Notes under the pieces: generated by a model
The model's input: only the letters and a program-made list of their open reading frames with translations
Databases searched by the model: none
Told to the model about the DNA's origin: nothing
Shown here: piece by piece, positions 33,541 through 45,341 of the stretch
Numbering within the stretch: the stretch's first letter is position 1
Layout of the letters: each line of letters opens with the position of its first letter
NCBI GenBank assembly: GCA_037954665.1
Contig: JBBMOL010000282.1
Span: 186,001 to 250,000, forward strand
DNA length: 64,000 nt
Reading direction: 5' to 3'
Source: Laguncularia racemosa
Taxonomy: Eukaryota; Streptophyta; Magnoliopsida; Myrtales; Combretaceae
Program-made: the position numbers and the translations under genes

Positions 33541-34020
33541 AATCATGAAGAAAGGAGCACTGTTCGAGTGGGGGCAATTATAAGAGGAGGCCATTCAAAA
33601 GGTAAAGGATATACTCACTTCTCCATAGACAATGATAGTGCCTATTAAGGGTTTACCAATGATTCTCTACTTGACATCCACTGACAAGTCCATTAGAGCT
33701 TTACTCACATAAGAACTCGAAGGAAGGGAGCGACCAGTATATTACCTAAGTCGATCCCTCCAAGGGAGAGAAATCAATTATTTAGATTATGAAAATCATT
33801 TTTTCGCATTGATATTTACTACACAAAAGTTACGTCATTACTTCTTGGCACATAAAGTTAAACTTGTCACTCACTCCGACCTAATAAAGTACTTGCTATC
33901 ACGGCCAGCCCTATCTAGACGGATCGCCAAATGGTTACTCCTCCTATCCGAATTTGACATTACGGTTATGCACCTAAGGTTATTAAGTCACAAGCTCTAG
34001 CAGACCTCCTAGCTCATTTT
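33541..34020 (+). pseudogene. Element C RNase H
   Basis: The RNase H of the Tat polymerase. Segments readable in broken frames are MILYLTSTDKSIRALLT, RPVYYLSRSLQGREINYL, FTTQKLRHYFLAHKVKLVTH and SRRIAKWLLLLSEFDI. The usual first catalytic Asp in the YLxxSD block appears as TSTD, so it may survive. Several in-frame stops are present. The matching region of B is 9,560-9,760. Confidence 0.65.
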
Positions 34021-34500
34021 CCTATGGCACATGAGACCTACACCGCGTATATGATCCCGGTAAAGTTTCATGAGGATTCCATGAGAATAGAATTGGGCGA
34101 AAAATGGCAAGTACAGTTTAATAGCTCATCTACTAGTACCGGGAAAGGAGCTAAGGTAGTATTGATAATCCTTGAAGGCCAAGAGATACCACTAGCATTT
34201 AAGTTAAACTTCCATTGAACCAATAATGAGGCTAATTATGACACTCTCTTACTTAAACTCGTTTCGGCTCAAAATGTTGGGGCACCTCACTTGTGCATTC
34301 GTGGTGATTCAAACTTGATTATCAAATAGGCCAATGGTGAATTTTCTCTTAATGAACCAACACTAGTGCCCTACAAGATTGTAGTGCAATCTTTGGTTAG
34401 TAAATTGAATTCAATGAGATGTGAACATACTAAACAATCTACCAATTGTTATGCGGATGCACTTGCAACTTTGGAATCCAAAATTCCTATTTAAGCTAAA
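34021..34500 (+). pseudogene. Second RNase H-like segment of element C
   Basis: Between RNase H and integrase lies a stretch reading HLCIRGDSNLIIK, then ANGEFSLNEPTLVPYKIVVQ and YADALATLESK. An extra RNase H (archaeal type) between RNase H and integrase is a known feature of Tat elements. The D in RGDS and in YADAL fit the acidic positions of that fold. The frame is interrupted. This is inferred from motif position and not from an alignment. Confidence 0.5.
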
Positions 34501-34599
34501 GAAAATGGTTTAAATATTAAGGTTATTAGCAAATTAGTTCTATGCCCTACTTTGCAATTGCTAGATGAGGAAGAGGAAACGCCAGATGACTAGCACACT

Positions 34600-36119
34600 C
34601 CCATCAAGGGTCAGCTAGTGCATCCTAATGCAGCGTTTGTGGCAACCTTAAAAACTTTTATTCTCATTAATGGCATCTTGTACTTCAAAGGTCTATAAGG
34701 CATCTTATCGTGATTTATTTGCTCAAAGTAAGCATGCTTGACGTTAGACAAATACTACAAAATTTGGTGTGGAGAGAAAGGCCCATCCTTATATCACCGC
34801 ATACAATGTGCAGGGTATTACTGGCTAACTATGGTAAAAGCTACTTCTCAAATGCAAATGAGTTGCCTAAAATGCTCTAAGATTCCTGATCAAGGAGAAT
34901 GCAAGTTTGTGGTAAGTGCTAGCGATTAGGGACACCCTTACATAAACTATTTGTAGAATGGAACCTTACATACGAATAACACCGATGCCCGTATAGTAAA
35001 ACGCAAGGCAAGGAAGTATATTATGCATGAAGACCAGCTATATAGGGTATCATTCATGGGACAACCCCTTAGGTGTGTCACACCTCTAGAAATGGAAATT
35101 ATACTAGCTCAAGCCCACTTCAGAGATGGCGAAGAACATTAAGGAGGAAAGAAGCTATACTACCACCTATTAAGCTTAGGGTATTACTGGCCTACAATAG
35201 AAAATGATGCATGCAACTTTGCTAAGAAGTGTGTCGCATGCCAGCAACACGAGAATGCCATCTATGCTCCTATTGTTATAATGCATAGCTTGACTACTCT
35301 ATAGCCTTTCCATACATGAGCATTGACTTGATCAACAAATACATCCACCATCTACGGGATGCATTTGGATCTTAATAGGTACCAAATGCTTCACCAAGTG
35401 GGTAGAGGCAATCCTATTAAAGAAAGCTATAAGACAAGCAGTGGCAAGCTTCATGAAAGAACATGTCATCTGCCACTTTGGAATCCTAAAGCACATTCTT
35501 TCAGACAATGGTACACCATTTATCAACTTGCAAATACAACAACTACTAGCCAAAAGGAAACGGCTAAGTAAAAGCAACAAATAAAACTCTTCTAAAAGTA
35601 CTTAGTCGTATGGTGCATGAAAATCACAAAGAATAGCATGGCAAGCTATCATTGGCACTGTAGGCATACAGGACATCTAAACGAAGCCCCACTTAAGCTA
35701 CCCCTTTTTTTTTAGTATATGGATGCAAGGCGATGATGCCCATAGAAGTTTTAGTCCCATCTACAAGATTGGCCATCAATGTTGTACTAGAATCGAATAC
35801 TTTACGTATGCTCAATCTCGAAGCTTTAGAAGAGAGACGAGGCACCACTAAGCATCACCTCGCTAACTATTGACAGTAGTTAAGTGTGGCTTATGATTGT
35901 TTGGTTAAGAAATGGCCCTTTCAGCAAGATGACGTTGTACTTCACGTAATAAAGCATATACGACGAAGTATTCCAGCACTAAAGATTACACCAAAGTGGG
36001 AAAGCCCCTTCACCATTCATGAGGTCCATGACAATGGTTACTGCAAGCTTCTAAACCCAACAACTGATAAAGTTGTTGCACCCATAAATTTTCAATACAT
36101 TAAAAAATTTCATATGTGA
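34600..36119 (+). pseudogene. Element C integrase
   Basis: A DDE integrase of gypsy type with broken frames. The zinc-binding end has LSLGYYWPTI, then CxxF...CVACQQH (35,160-35,255). The core retains FTKWVEAIPLKKAIRQ and ILSDNGTPFINL with the second catalytic Asp (about 35,500). C-terminal blocks are YGCKAMMPIEVL (35,720-35,760) and YDCLVKKWPFQQDDVVL and PKWESPFTIHEV (35,886-36,119). The last open frame ends at 36,119 with KFHM. No chromodomain is seen, consistent with the Tat lineage. A poly-T insertion near 35,705 and several stops make it non-functional. Confidence 0.7.
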
Positions 36120-36851
36120 AATGAATGATGTATTTGCAAATTATCATGAATCATATGCATAACTCACACTGTTAGAGCCTTTTCAATGCTTTTTTTTTTT
36201 TAACTACTCACTTATCTTGTTGCTACAAAGTTAAATAGTCATCTCCTTAACACACAAACATGATTAATTATCACCTCTTACATTGCTGTCATATGGTCAG
36301 AGCAAGTGCTCCCAAGTGCGCAATGAAATACTTAGTCCACAAAAACGTATATACAAATTCAGAAATAAAGAATAAATGGTTATGTATTAGGTAATACCTT
36401 CTTAATCATTAATGCTAGTATGTTGAACTACACAATAAACACCATTATCATTTCTTAAGTGTGATTAATCGTTTCAAGCATTTAACGTATTGTTGCTAGC
36501 AAGTGAAAGCTTCACTCCAATGTGTGACTTAATAACTTAACTAAATAATGTGATTGTGACTAGCATCACTCATGGAAAATACATGTGAATAAGTCATGAT
36601 CACAAAAGAAATAATAAAAAATAAAGTCAACTAACTTTATTGATATCAATATACTACTTTAGAATGAAAATAAAAGCATAGTCATGTTGAACTACAGAAG
36701 ACAATTGAGGCTTATTGAGCACTTAAGATCTAGATCTCCTAAAAGTGCCTTCATCTCAAGATCGATTGCTTTAATTGCTTCTTGTAACTCCTACACTTTA
36801 CTCATCAATTCATCATGCCACCTCTTGACACTATAGTAACTCAATAGCCTC
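36120..36851. other. Element C non-coding spacer after integrase
   Basis: AT-rich sequence between the end of pol and the antisense open stretches. It has a poly-T run at 36,191. Tat elements often have long non-coding 3' regions, and nothing else is visible here. Confidence 0.5.
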
Positions 36852-39410
36852 TTAGCTTTGGCAGCAATCTAAGCTATTAATTTTGAATTTTAGAAAGCTA
36901 GCTCCCTCAATGCATTTAATCACCTGCTCAAGTTCTGCCTTTGACAAAGAATTCCAAGGCCTATTCAACAATAATGTGGTCTCTCCCAACATCTTCACAA
37001 TAGTGCAAGCTAACTCAGTTCCTAACAGAGGAGACTCAACCCAAAAGTCTCTATCCATAGCATCAAGGGTCTCCAATGAGTCCAATAGCTGGGAAGGTAC
37101 GATGAATCCTCGAAAGGATGTAGTCTCGTCTACCTTAGCATAAACCCTCAAACTCGCTTCCTTGTCTCGAGGAGACATCGTAGCTATTGGGGGAGGAAGG
37201 ATATCCATAGGAGCTACTTATAATGCATCTTCATATGTGCCCGAACAAAGTAGTGCATTGGCATGGTCACTAGCATCAATGTTATCATTATCCTTGTTTA
37301 TCCTATGACTGGCTCATCAGTACTAGTAGCAAGTGCTCTAACTCCAATAGAATCATGTAGCTCTTCAATGTCATCATCATCGCTTCTGCTATCTTCAACT
37401 GGTGATTCCGCATAATTCACTAAGTCTTCAAAGCCTATCTCAACCTGCACATATATAATAGACAAGGGTGGTTAGTAAGAAAGAATACAAGTACATACAT
37501 ATTAACAAGAATTATACAAGGAGGCTACCTCATGAATAAAGGTACGCTTAGCCTGTTCTACCATCTATCGATGGAAGAAATGGGTGTTTATTCTTAGAAA
37601 AATCTCCTTCATCCTACATCAGTAGGAGATATTGATCACTAATCCATCAGTTTAATAGCCTCTTTGAAATCACTAGTAGGCTTAGGCTTAGGCTTAAGCA
37701 GTAATTTGAGGCAACACTCTTAATGGTATACTACAGGCACACAAAGTGTATCATCTACTAAAGAAAAAGCATATGCTTGAAAGTCTAGCAAGCAATTCGA
37801 CTAATATGTTAACCAGCCAGGAGAAGCAACCCCAGAGCGACTTGTAGAAGGAAAGTATAACTAATGCACTTCTGGATGAATATTTCTAAAGTCACCTAGA
37901 GAGTGTAACCGACAACACAACTATAAGTCTTCAATAATGTTAGTCACATAGGGTACCCCTTAGTCAAACCTAAGCTAGTGTGCAACCCTTATGAGGAGGA
38001 TATACTATAACCCTTTGCTCCAAATAGCACTTAGAGGAGTCTTTGTTATCTAGGAGGGAAGGTAGACTTCTTGGAGTACACCACAGAATAAATCTTGCCT
38101 TAGAATTGTGGAGGCCCTTACGCTTATCTACTAAACTTACCTCATCCTTTGAGCTTGGAGGATATAATTCAATCTTATCTTCACAACCTACAAGCCGTTT
38201 CACATAAGGGCGAAATGTAAATTCTAGCTCAATGTCAATAAGCTGCAAAATTGCTTGCTTAATAGTTCCTTTAACCTAAGCCCATGCTCTAGGTAGAGCA
38301 AGGTTAGATCTAGCACTATTGATAGGATGTGTAAAGTGTTTTCGGAACCGTTCTAAAAAGAAGAGTTGAAAAAATATCAGGTCTACATGTAACATGTTCA
38401 CATAGTGGCCCTTTGAACAAATGGAAGCCTTATGGTACAGACCCAAACGCCAATACAAAGAGCCTAGGTAAAAGGGACCTAGTGTGAAGCACTTACCCTA
38501 AGTAATTTGTATGGCTAAGGAAAATAGTCGGGGGCTCACACCTTCTTCCGGTCCACTAGGGAACATAAACAAGGATAGCCAATATGCTATAAAAGCTACA
38601 AGTTCATACGTGCAAAAATGACCCAAAAAAAAAAAAAGAGTGAGAGAGGTATAAGTACACGACTATAATGGTATACTCTAGAATGGACAAGAATGCTTAC
38701 TCCTGTCTATGACCCAGGCCAAAAATCCGAGATTTTTCCTTCCTTTATTCCTCAAAAAAGTATGCCAGCTAGGAAGAGAAGCATGATTTCCTCTTGTTGT
38801 TGCAGGTAGCTTTCAAGGCATCCAATAAAAACATTTGAAAACTATACTCCTTATAAGACACCTTAGCAAAAGTAATGTTAGTCTACCTAAACCTAGTCAA
38901 GTTTAGGAGAATGACCGCAGCCTCAAGTGTTGGAGTGATCCCCTTAAGAAGTGATTAATATGTGAGTTTGAGTACTCTAATGATAGATGATCACCCACCA
39001 CACTTCCGACCTACTCATATGTGGGAACCACAGGCGAGTGGAAGAAGTAATGGCACGGAAGACGCCAGCCTTTTCTCAAAGAGTTACATACTCCGACTTT
39101 GAGATGATATGTTCTACCCAAAATTTCCACCCGAAGGGTAGTTGCTTGAGGAACGCAAACTAGGTTGTTGAGAGGGGAAGTACCTTTCTTTCATCCTAAA
39201 GCGCAAAATTGAACTCGCATTGATGGTGTCTCTCAAGCTAGCGTAGGGCTCATATCCGATAAAGCGAAGCATACCATCAATGCGAGCCATCGCATAGAGC
39301 TCCCAATGTTTTATTTTGTCCCAGAAAGTATTTTTAGAGATAGTTTCATCTAACCACACATCTTGAGGACTTGAGATTGGCAGTGGATGCCCATTTGAGT
39401 ACACCAGCAA
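36852..39410 (-). pseudogene. Antisense plant-mobile-domain-like remnant in element C
   Basis: A series of minus-strand open segments (39,114-39,410, 38,276-38,458, 37,970-38,248, 36,852-37,208) downstream of C's integrase. Segments such as FWDKIKHWELYAMAR, YWRLGLYHKASICSKGHYV, LHVDLIFFQLFFLERFRKH and IDIELEFTFRPYVKRL follow the pattern I recognise from plant mobile domain (aminotransferase-like, MAIL1-related) proteins. In these, a WDKIKxWxLY start is followed by a YRxLDL...VDLxFLQxFLWERF core. The rest is degenerate, with many stops. Antisense ORFs in the 3' region are reported for some Tat elements. The alternative is a separate host or DNA-transposon fragment. Confidence 0.45.
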
Positions 39411-40509
39411 GTCATTTTACTTGATTATTTCCAAGCCTTTTCCCATTGATTCATAGTGTTGATAATGATGAGACAGTGCCTATGAAAAGAAAAATGGAGG
39501 AATTTCGTGTTAAACTAACAAAACAAAGAAAGCGACAAAGGATGGGCAAAGACTTTGGAGATGCAATCCTTAATCTCCTTCGCCTTGAGATTGGACATCT
39601 CATCATAAAGGCATCATACTCGGTTTCGTGCTTCAATCCAGTATCCCAAGTCGAAGCCTTGATGACCAAAAAAATAATAATAATAATAATAAAATAATTA
39701 GTATATTCCAGAAAATAAGAATTCGTGCCACGAATGATAAAGAAAAAAAAGGAAAAGCAGCTGGCATCGGTTCTCAAGTTAAAAGAAAGGGAGGACTTCA
39801 AGAAGGCCCAATTCGCAATGTTCGTTCTCCACTAGGATTAATTCATGATGTTAAGTTTCCTTATTCTCATGATAACAGCAGTAAAACGCTTTAGGTTGTA
39901 TGCTACATTTTGAGCTTGCAACGCAATGGCTTTTAAATCCAACTTGCAATTCAGGGCATTGGTTGGAAGGATATTCACTTGGAAAAAGCACCATGGAAGT
40001 ATGCAAGACCTTCAAGCCTAATAGGAAACCTAACATCACAAGAGCTAACAATGTTCCAGATCTTAAAATCCTTAAACTTCGTAGGAAAACCAAGCTTTTG
40101 AATGATTCGAGCATACTTCCTCGTAGATGTAAAGACACTGCAAAATTCAAAGTGGTAGCCCTTGTGGTCGATCTCCTATCCACCTTGCCGTCCCAACAAC
40201 TTGGAAATTTGTATCGAGAAGCGAAGATTTCTCCACCAGGGGATGGTCCTGAAATATATCTCTACATTCAAACAATCAGAAACAGGTAGAAGACACACTT
40301 TGGAGAGTAACGAAGATGCACTAGATTAATAGGACAAGAAAAAAAAAAACTGATGGGCACGACAGATGGGATCCATAAATTATGCTCTCTACCCGTAAGC
40401 AAGTCCTCCGGCAAGGAATCGATGAAACTGTAAGTGCCGGCAGCATTAGATATTTGACAAACTATACCCTTTCTCCGGCGAGGTGTGGATCGGTTGGGAT
40501 CCCGGAATT
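39411..40509 (+). other. Unassigned open stretches upstream of the ATPase fragment
   Basis: Several open stretches of 80-130 codons occur on the plus strand (39,446-39,697, 39,628-39,894, 39,900-40,289, 40,382 onward). They have Lys/Arg-rich segments such as RKMEEFRVKLTKQRKRQRMG and KILKLRRKTKLL, and an (AAT)n run at 39,670-39,696. The base composition is less AT-biased than the TE flanks. I recognise no domain in them. They may be further captured host fragments, because they lie next to one. Confidence 0.3.
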
Positions 40510-40870
40510 CTCTCGAATGCAGAACGAGGCAACAATTCCATGTGACACGGTCCTGCTTGGTGCAAGTGATCCTAGAGGACTTGCATACATTCAAACTATA
40601 AATTTGGATGGTGAATCAGATTTGAAGACAAGATACGCCCAGCGGGAAACTTCTTCAGCTTTTTTTTTAAAGGTGTGAATTTTCTGTGCTCGTCAGATAT
40701 GAGCATCCTAATAGGAATATTTATGAAATCACTGCAGAAATGGAATCCCAGGAGCGGAGATTTGCACTCAACCAAGCATATATAATTTTACGAGGTTCTC
40801 AGTTGAAGAATACGGATTGGGTCATTGGTGTTGTCAAGAGAAGTAAATTGGAAAGCAACACTTAGAATAG
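40510..40870 (+). pseudogene. P4-type phospholipid-transporting ATPase fragment (ALA-like)
   Basis: A fragment of a P4-ATPase (flippase), a membrane pump moving phospholipids between leaflets. The first part reads ATIPCDTVLLGASDPRGLAY and then IQTINLDGESDLKTRYA (to about 40,640), matching the actuator domain with its DGES motif. After a frameshift at a T-rich run near 40,660 a second part reads YEHPNRNIYEITAEM, then ALNQAYIILRGSQLKNTDWV and IGVV (40,698-40,836). It then jumps to KRSKLES and a NRE motif, skipping a segment of roughly 17 residues seen in plant ALA1-type proteins. The phosphorylation site and all membrane helices are absent. It lies in the 3' part of element C, upstream of F. 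Confidence 0.75.
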
Positions 40871-41108
40871 GGAACATGTTCATGTTTATTATTAGCAAAA
40901 GCGAAAAGAAATAACTAAGACAATCACTTTCAGAAATGTTTATCAGCGGCAAAAGCAAAGGGGTTAGTCACTGTATTACCGTTGAATGCGAAGTAGAAGG
41001 ATGTCTTATGCATGATTCCTTTTTTTTTTTTTTCCGATGACCTTATGCGTGATTCTTCCGATGACGTGTGGCCGGTAGATTAAATTATTATATGACCTGC
41101 AGAGAAAT
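40871..41108. other. Short unassigned stretch before element F
   Basis: It includes a T14 run at 41,022 and no recognisable coding sequence. GAAAT at 41,104-41,108 is the left target duplication of F. Confidence 0.5.
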
Positions 41109-41351
41109 TGTTGTTTGAGGAACAAGCAAAAAACGGAGGACTCACACACGCAAGATAAAAACGGAAATCAGATGTCATTCATAATAATATCAAGCTTCTA
41201 AAAATATAGAAGCAATAAACTTGATAAGTTTAACTTCCTAAATTATAACAAAATGAATCTAAACAAACTTATTTACTTCAAAGCAATCAGAACTAAATCA
41301 AACAAACCAAAAACTAAATTATTTATTGTCCTAATAAGCAATATGCTAACA
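41109..41351 (-). repeat. 3' LTR of element F
   Basis: 243 bases, plus-strand reading TGTTGTTTGAGG to ATGCTAACA. It is nearly identical to 45,342-45,587. Confidence 0.92.
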
Positions 41352-41363
41352 CTCCTCTATACT
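41352..41363 (-). other. Polypurine tract of element F
   Basis: The minus strand reads AGTATAGAGGAG, directly before the 3' LTR. Confidence 0.65.
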
Positions 41364-42954
41364 TTTAGGAGCTGCAAATTCTAAGTTTTTGCCTCAATAA
41401 TTCAAACTTGTTTGCTGGTAGAGGCTTTGTGAAGATGTCTGTAAGTTATTCCTCTGATTTGCAATACATGAGACTAATATCTCCTTCTTTTTGCACTTCC
41501 CTTAAGAAGAAAAATTTGATCTTGAAGTGTTTTGTTTTTCAATGAAAAACCGGATTATTAGAGATTGCAATAGCTGCTTGATTATCAACATATATTTTTG
41601 TTTCATTTTGTTGCACCAACTGTAAGTCACACAGCAACTTCCTTAGCCACAAAGCTTGATTTACAACAGCTGTAGTAGCGATGAACTCGACTTCAGCGGT
41701 GGATTGTGCAATGGTGTCTTGCTTCTTGAAGCTCTAACAGAACATGCCCGATCCTAAGCTAAAACAATGTCTTGATGTACTCTTCATATCATCTATAGAT
41801 CCATTAGAGAATCCTAGTAGATTCGAGCTTTGACACTTCTTGAACTTTACATCAAGATTGATTGTTCCCTTGATGTATCTAACCACTCTTTTTGCAACTT
41901 TGAGATGTATTTCACTAGCACAATGCATGAAATGAGATAAGATACTTACAACAAAGAGTATGTCAGGTCTTGTTGAAATTAAGTACATTAGAAATCCAAC
42001 CAAACTTCTGAAGTAATCTTCATCAACCTTGTTTGCACCATCCTCCTCGCTTAAGCTTTCCTTTTGATTCATAGGAGTGGTCATTTCCTCGCAATCTTCC
42101 ATATGAAACTTCTTGAGGATTTTCGTTGCATATTTCCTTTGACATATGAAAACTTCATCTTCTAGCCGCTTGATCTCCATTCCTAAAAAATATGTCATTA
42201 ATCCAAGATCAGTCATTTCAAAGCTTTCCAACATTTCTACCTTAAACTCTTCAACTAGCTCGAAATTTACACCTATATTTAAAAGATTATCAACATAAAG
42301 AGAAACTATAATCAAATCAGCTCCTTTGCGTTTTACATAAAGTGTGGCTTTAGACATGCTTTTCACAAATCCTAAGTTTGATAGATGCTTATCTATCTTG
42401 CTATACCATGCTCTAGGTGCTTGCTTCAAACTGTATAAGGCCTTCTTAAGCAAGTACACCTTGTCTTCTTTGCCTTGTTCTACAAATCCTTTGGGTTTCT
42501 CAACATAGATCTCTTCTTGTAAAGAACCATTTAGGAATGCAGATTTTACATCGAGCTGTAGCACCTTCCATCCATGTTGTGTAGCGATAGCCAATACTAA
42601 ATGTATGGTATCCAATCTAGCAAATGGAGCAAATGCGTCAGAGTAATCAACCCCAAAAATCTGAGCATATCCCTTGACAACAAGTCTTGCTTTATACTTG
42701 TTGACAGGTCCATCAACATTAAGTTTAGTCCTAAACACCCATTTTACTCCAATGATTTTTCTATCAGCTGGTTTATTGACTAACTCCCATGTCTTGTTTT
42801 TCCTGATCATTGCTAGCTCTTCTTCCATTGCCTTTTGCCACTTTTGATCCTTAACAGCTTCTTCATAGCTAGCTAGTTTACAAATAGCCACGCTGCATCT
42901 TTGATAAATGTCATGAAGCGGTCTAGTTCCTCTAACTGGTGGATCATCTTCCAT
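41364..42954 (-). pseudogene. Element F reverse transcriptase and RNase H
   Basis: RT blocks from 42,954: EEAVKDQKWQKAMEEELAMI, GVKWVFRTKLNVDGPVNKYK, KVLQLDVKSAFLNG, LKQAPRAWYSKIDKHL, the active-site box at 42,286-42,297, then MTDLGLMTYFLGMEIK and FMHCASEIHLKVAKRVVRYI. The box reads YVDN, with the second Asp changed to Asn. RNase H starts after IDDMKSTSRHCFSLGSGMF, and its C-terminal part continues to about 41,370 in shifted frames (QSTAEVEFIATTAV, IYVDNQAAIAIS, DIFTKPLP) with stops. The long open frame ends at 41,734. The RT active-site change alone would abolish function. Confidence 0.85.
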
Positions 42955-42960
42955 TTCTTC

Positions 42961-43999
42961 TCACCACAATTTTGTTTCTTGATCTTCACTTGATTGGAAA
43001 GGTAAGCTCGAATGTTGTACGATCACTTGTGTTTCCTTTGGTTGTTCCCAACTCCATTTTTCATTTTCATTAAAAGCCACATCTCTACTGACTATAATTT
43101 TTCCACTTTGAGGTTGGTATATCTTATATGCTTGGGATGTAGAACTATAGCCTATAAAGATGTTTGGTTCCAATCTCTTTATCTAGATTATCACGCTTAA
43201 TTTTTGGAACATGAGAAAAACATAAGCAACCAAATACTCTAAGAAAATTTAGTGAAAGTTTGTAACCATACCAAGCTTCAAAAGGTGTTTTGTCCTTCAA
43301 TGCTCGTGTAGGCAATTTGTTCTACAAGAAAATAGCCGTGCTTGTAGCTTCCGCCCATAAATTCTTTGGCAAGTTTTTGTCATGCAACATACATCTAGCC
43401 ATCTCCATTTTACATTTGTTTCTTCTTTCACTCACTCCATTTTGCTGTGGAGTGTATGGAGCTGTAATTTGATGTTGGATACCTACCTTTTCACAAAATA
43501 TATTGAATTTTTTTTATGTATATTCTTTTTCGTTGTCAGATCTTATAGCTTGGATTTTGCAATCACTCTGATTTTCTACCATTCATTTAAATTTGCAAAA
43601 CACACCAGCTACCTTTAATTTATACTTTAAGAAAAAAATCCAACACATCCTTATGGAGTCATTAATAAATATAACATAGTAATGACTACCTACTAAGGAA
43701 GGCATTCTATGCGGCACTACAATGTCTATGTAGATCAGTTGCAGTTTGCATGTAGCTCTCCAAGATGGTTTCAGAAATGGTTTCCTATTTTGCTTACCAT
43801 ATTGACAAGCGTTGCACATCGGTAGGTAGTTTGCAAATGTTGGAAGTCCAATTGTGAGCTCCTTTTCCTTCAAGAATTTCATCCTCTTAAACTGGTAATG
43901 ACCGAGCCTCTTATGCCATATGTCCGTATTGCTTGCTTCCAAGGTGAACGCTGCTGGTTGTTCATTAATCGGATCGAAAGAGAAGCTTTTTCCTTTCAT
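42961..43999 (-). pseudogene. Element F integrase with pre-integrase segment
   Basis: A pre-integrase segment with WHKRLGHYQFKRMKFL and the zinc-binding CNACQYGKQNRKPF opens at 43,999. The first catalytic Asp is in LIYIDIVVPHRM (about 43,720). The frame is lost after KLKVAGVFCKFK at 43,583 and resumes in pieces to 42,961 (PNIFIGYSSTSQAYKIY at 43,170). The stretch 43,200-43,580 retains integrase-like sequence only in broken frames. The catalytic Glu cannot be placed with confidence. Confidence 0.7.
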
Positions 44000-44017
44000 C
44001 CTTACACTTAGAACTTT

Positions 44018-44330
44018 CTAACTTGTGGCATCAAGAATTTGGCAATAATTCTCTTCAAAAATAACTTTGAGTCCTCGTTCAATCAACTGTCCTACGCTCA
44101 GCAGATTTTGATCAATTGCAGGTACATAAAGAACATCAGATATGTTCTTTGAACCTTCAACACTTGATATGATCATCGTCCCTATTTCTTTAACAGGGAT
44201 GTAATCACCATTACCAATTTTAACTTTGGTAATGTCAGTTGGCCTCAAGTTTTTGAAGTCTTTTACCGTTGGTCATGTGATTTGTACATCTACTATCAAT
44301 CAACCAACTTTCGGATGAACAGTCGTTTGC
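44018..44330 (-). pseudogene. Element F protease
   Basis: The active-site region reads SWLIDSRCTNHMT at about 44,280-44,310, where copia proteases have DSGCTNHM. The Gly after the catalytic DS is replaced by Arg. Downstream, VKIGNGDYIPVKEIGTMII and DVLYVPAIDQNLLSVGQLIE follow the normal copia order. The open frame runs from 44,248 to 44,018. Confidence 0.75.
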
Positions 44331-45285
44331 AATGTAAGATGCTACAAATAGCTGATCTTCATCCTCTTATTCAGCAACTTGTGCTTCACTCACTTGTTGC
44401 TAAAACTTTCTTTTGCAAATAATTGCCTCATGTTCCATTTGATTACACTTGGAACACTTTGCATCAGGTCTCCTCTAGCATTTGTATGGTGGATGACCTT
44501 ATTTGCCACAATGTTTACACGGATGATACTTGCCCTTGTAATTTCCTTTTCTTCCTCTGTTATTGTTCGAAGCAAAAGGAGGATTTCCATCTTCACTTTT
44601 CTTCTTTTTCCACTTTCTTTTATCAGTTCCATTTTGTTTTTGCCATCAAGGCTCCTTCGGTGCTAACATTTTTCCTCATGTGCCTTCTTTGTTCTTGCGC
44701 TTGCAATGAATGTAACAATTCTACCAAGGAAATTTTTTATAAATCCTTAGTGTTTTCTAGTGTTGTTACTGTTGCTTCATAGCGTTCAGGCACTATCACG
44801 AGGATCTTCTCAACAATCCTTCAGTCATTGAACTTTGATCTTAGCAATTTGATCTTGTTTGCAATGTCTAGAAGCCTGTCTGAATACTCCTTAACAATTT
44901 CAGATTCCTTCATCTTTTGCAATTCAAAATCCCTTATCAAATTTAGCACCTTCATTCCTCTAATCCTCTCATCTCCAGCATACTTTTGCTTAAGGTAGTC
45001 CCAAATGGACTTAGCTATCTTACAAGACATAATTCTTGTGAAGAGTGTTGAAGATACCGCAGTGAACAAGCATGCTTTGGCCTTCGACTTTTTTGTTTTC
45101 TTCTCCTTGTGTGTTTTGATTTGTGCAATGGTGGGATTTTTTGGAAGTGTTGATAGATCGTAGTCTTCTTCCACAGCTTCCTAAAGATCCAAGGCTTCCA
45201 GGTATGTTTCCATTCGGACTGCCCAGATTTGATAGTTTTCTCCATCAAACACAGGTGGAGCAAAGAAGCTTGCTTCGTTTTCCAT
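44331..45285 (-). pseudogene. Element F gag
   Basis: It starts at ATG 45,285 (MENEASFFAPPVFDGENYQI), 43 bases inside the primer site. The core (44,821-45,174) has WDYLKQKYAGDERIRGMKVL and FELQKMKESEIVKEYSDRL, the UBN2-type capsid fold of copia. A stop lies near 45,182 and others follow. A CCHC knuckle is recognisable near 44,510 (CKHCGK-stop-GHPPYKC), and a second cysteine-containing stretch CSKCNQMEHEAIIC lies near 44,450. All frames are interrupted between 44,820 and 44,330. Confidence 0.75.
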
Positions 45286-45327
45286 GGCCAAAGGAGGACT
45301 CTTCAACACAGATCTCTTAAGAATATA

Positions 45328-45339
45328 GCTCTGATACCA
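45328..45339 (-). other. Primer-binding site of element F
   Basis: The minus strand reads TGGTATCAGAGC, complementary to initiator-methionine tRNA, two bases inside the 5' LTR. Confidence 0.9.
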
Positions 45340-45341
45340 AT

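Noticed and set aside
44423..44782. A 119-codon plus-strand open frame rich in Phe, Ser and Leu
   Set aside because: It is the antisense of element F gag and knuckle. The hydrophobic look is due to reversed Lys/Glu codons.
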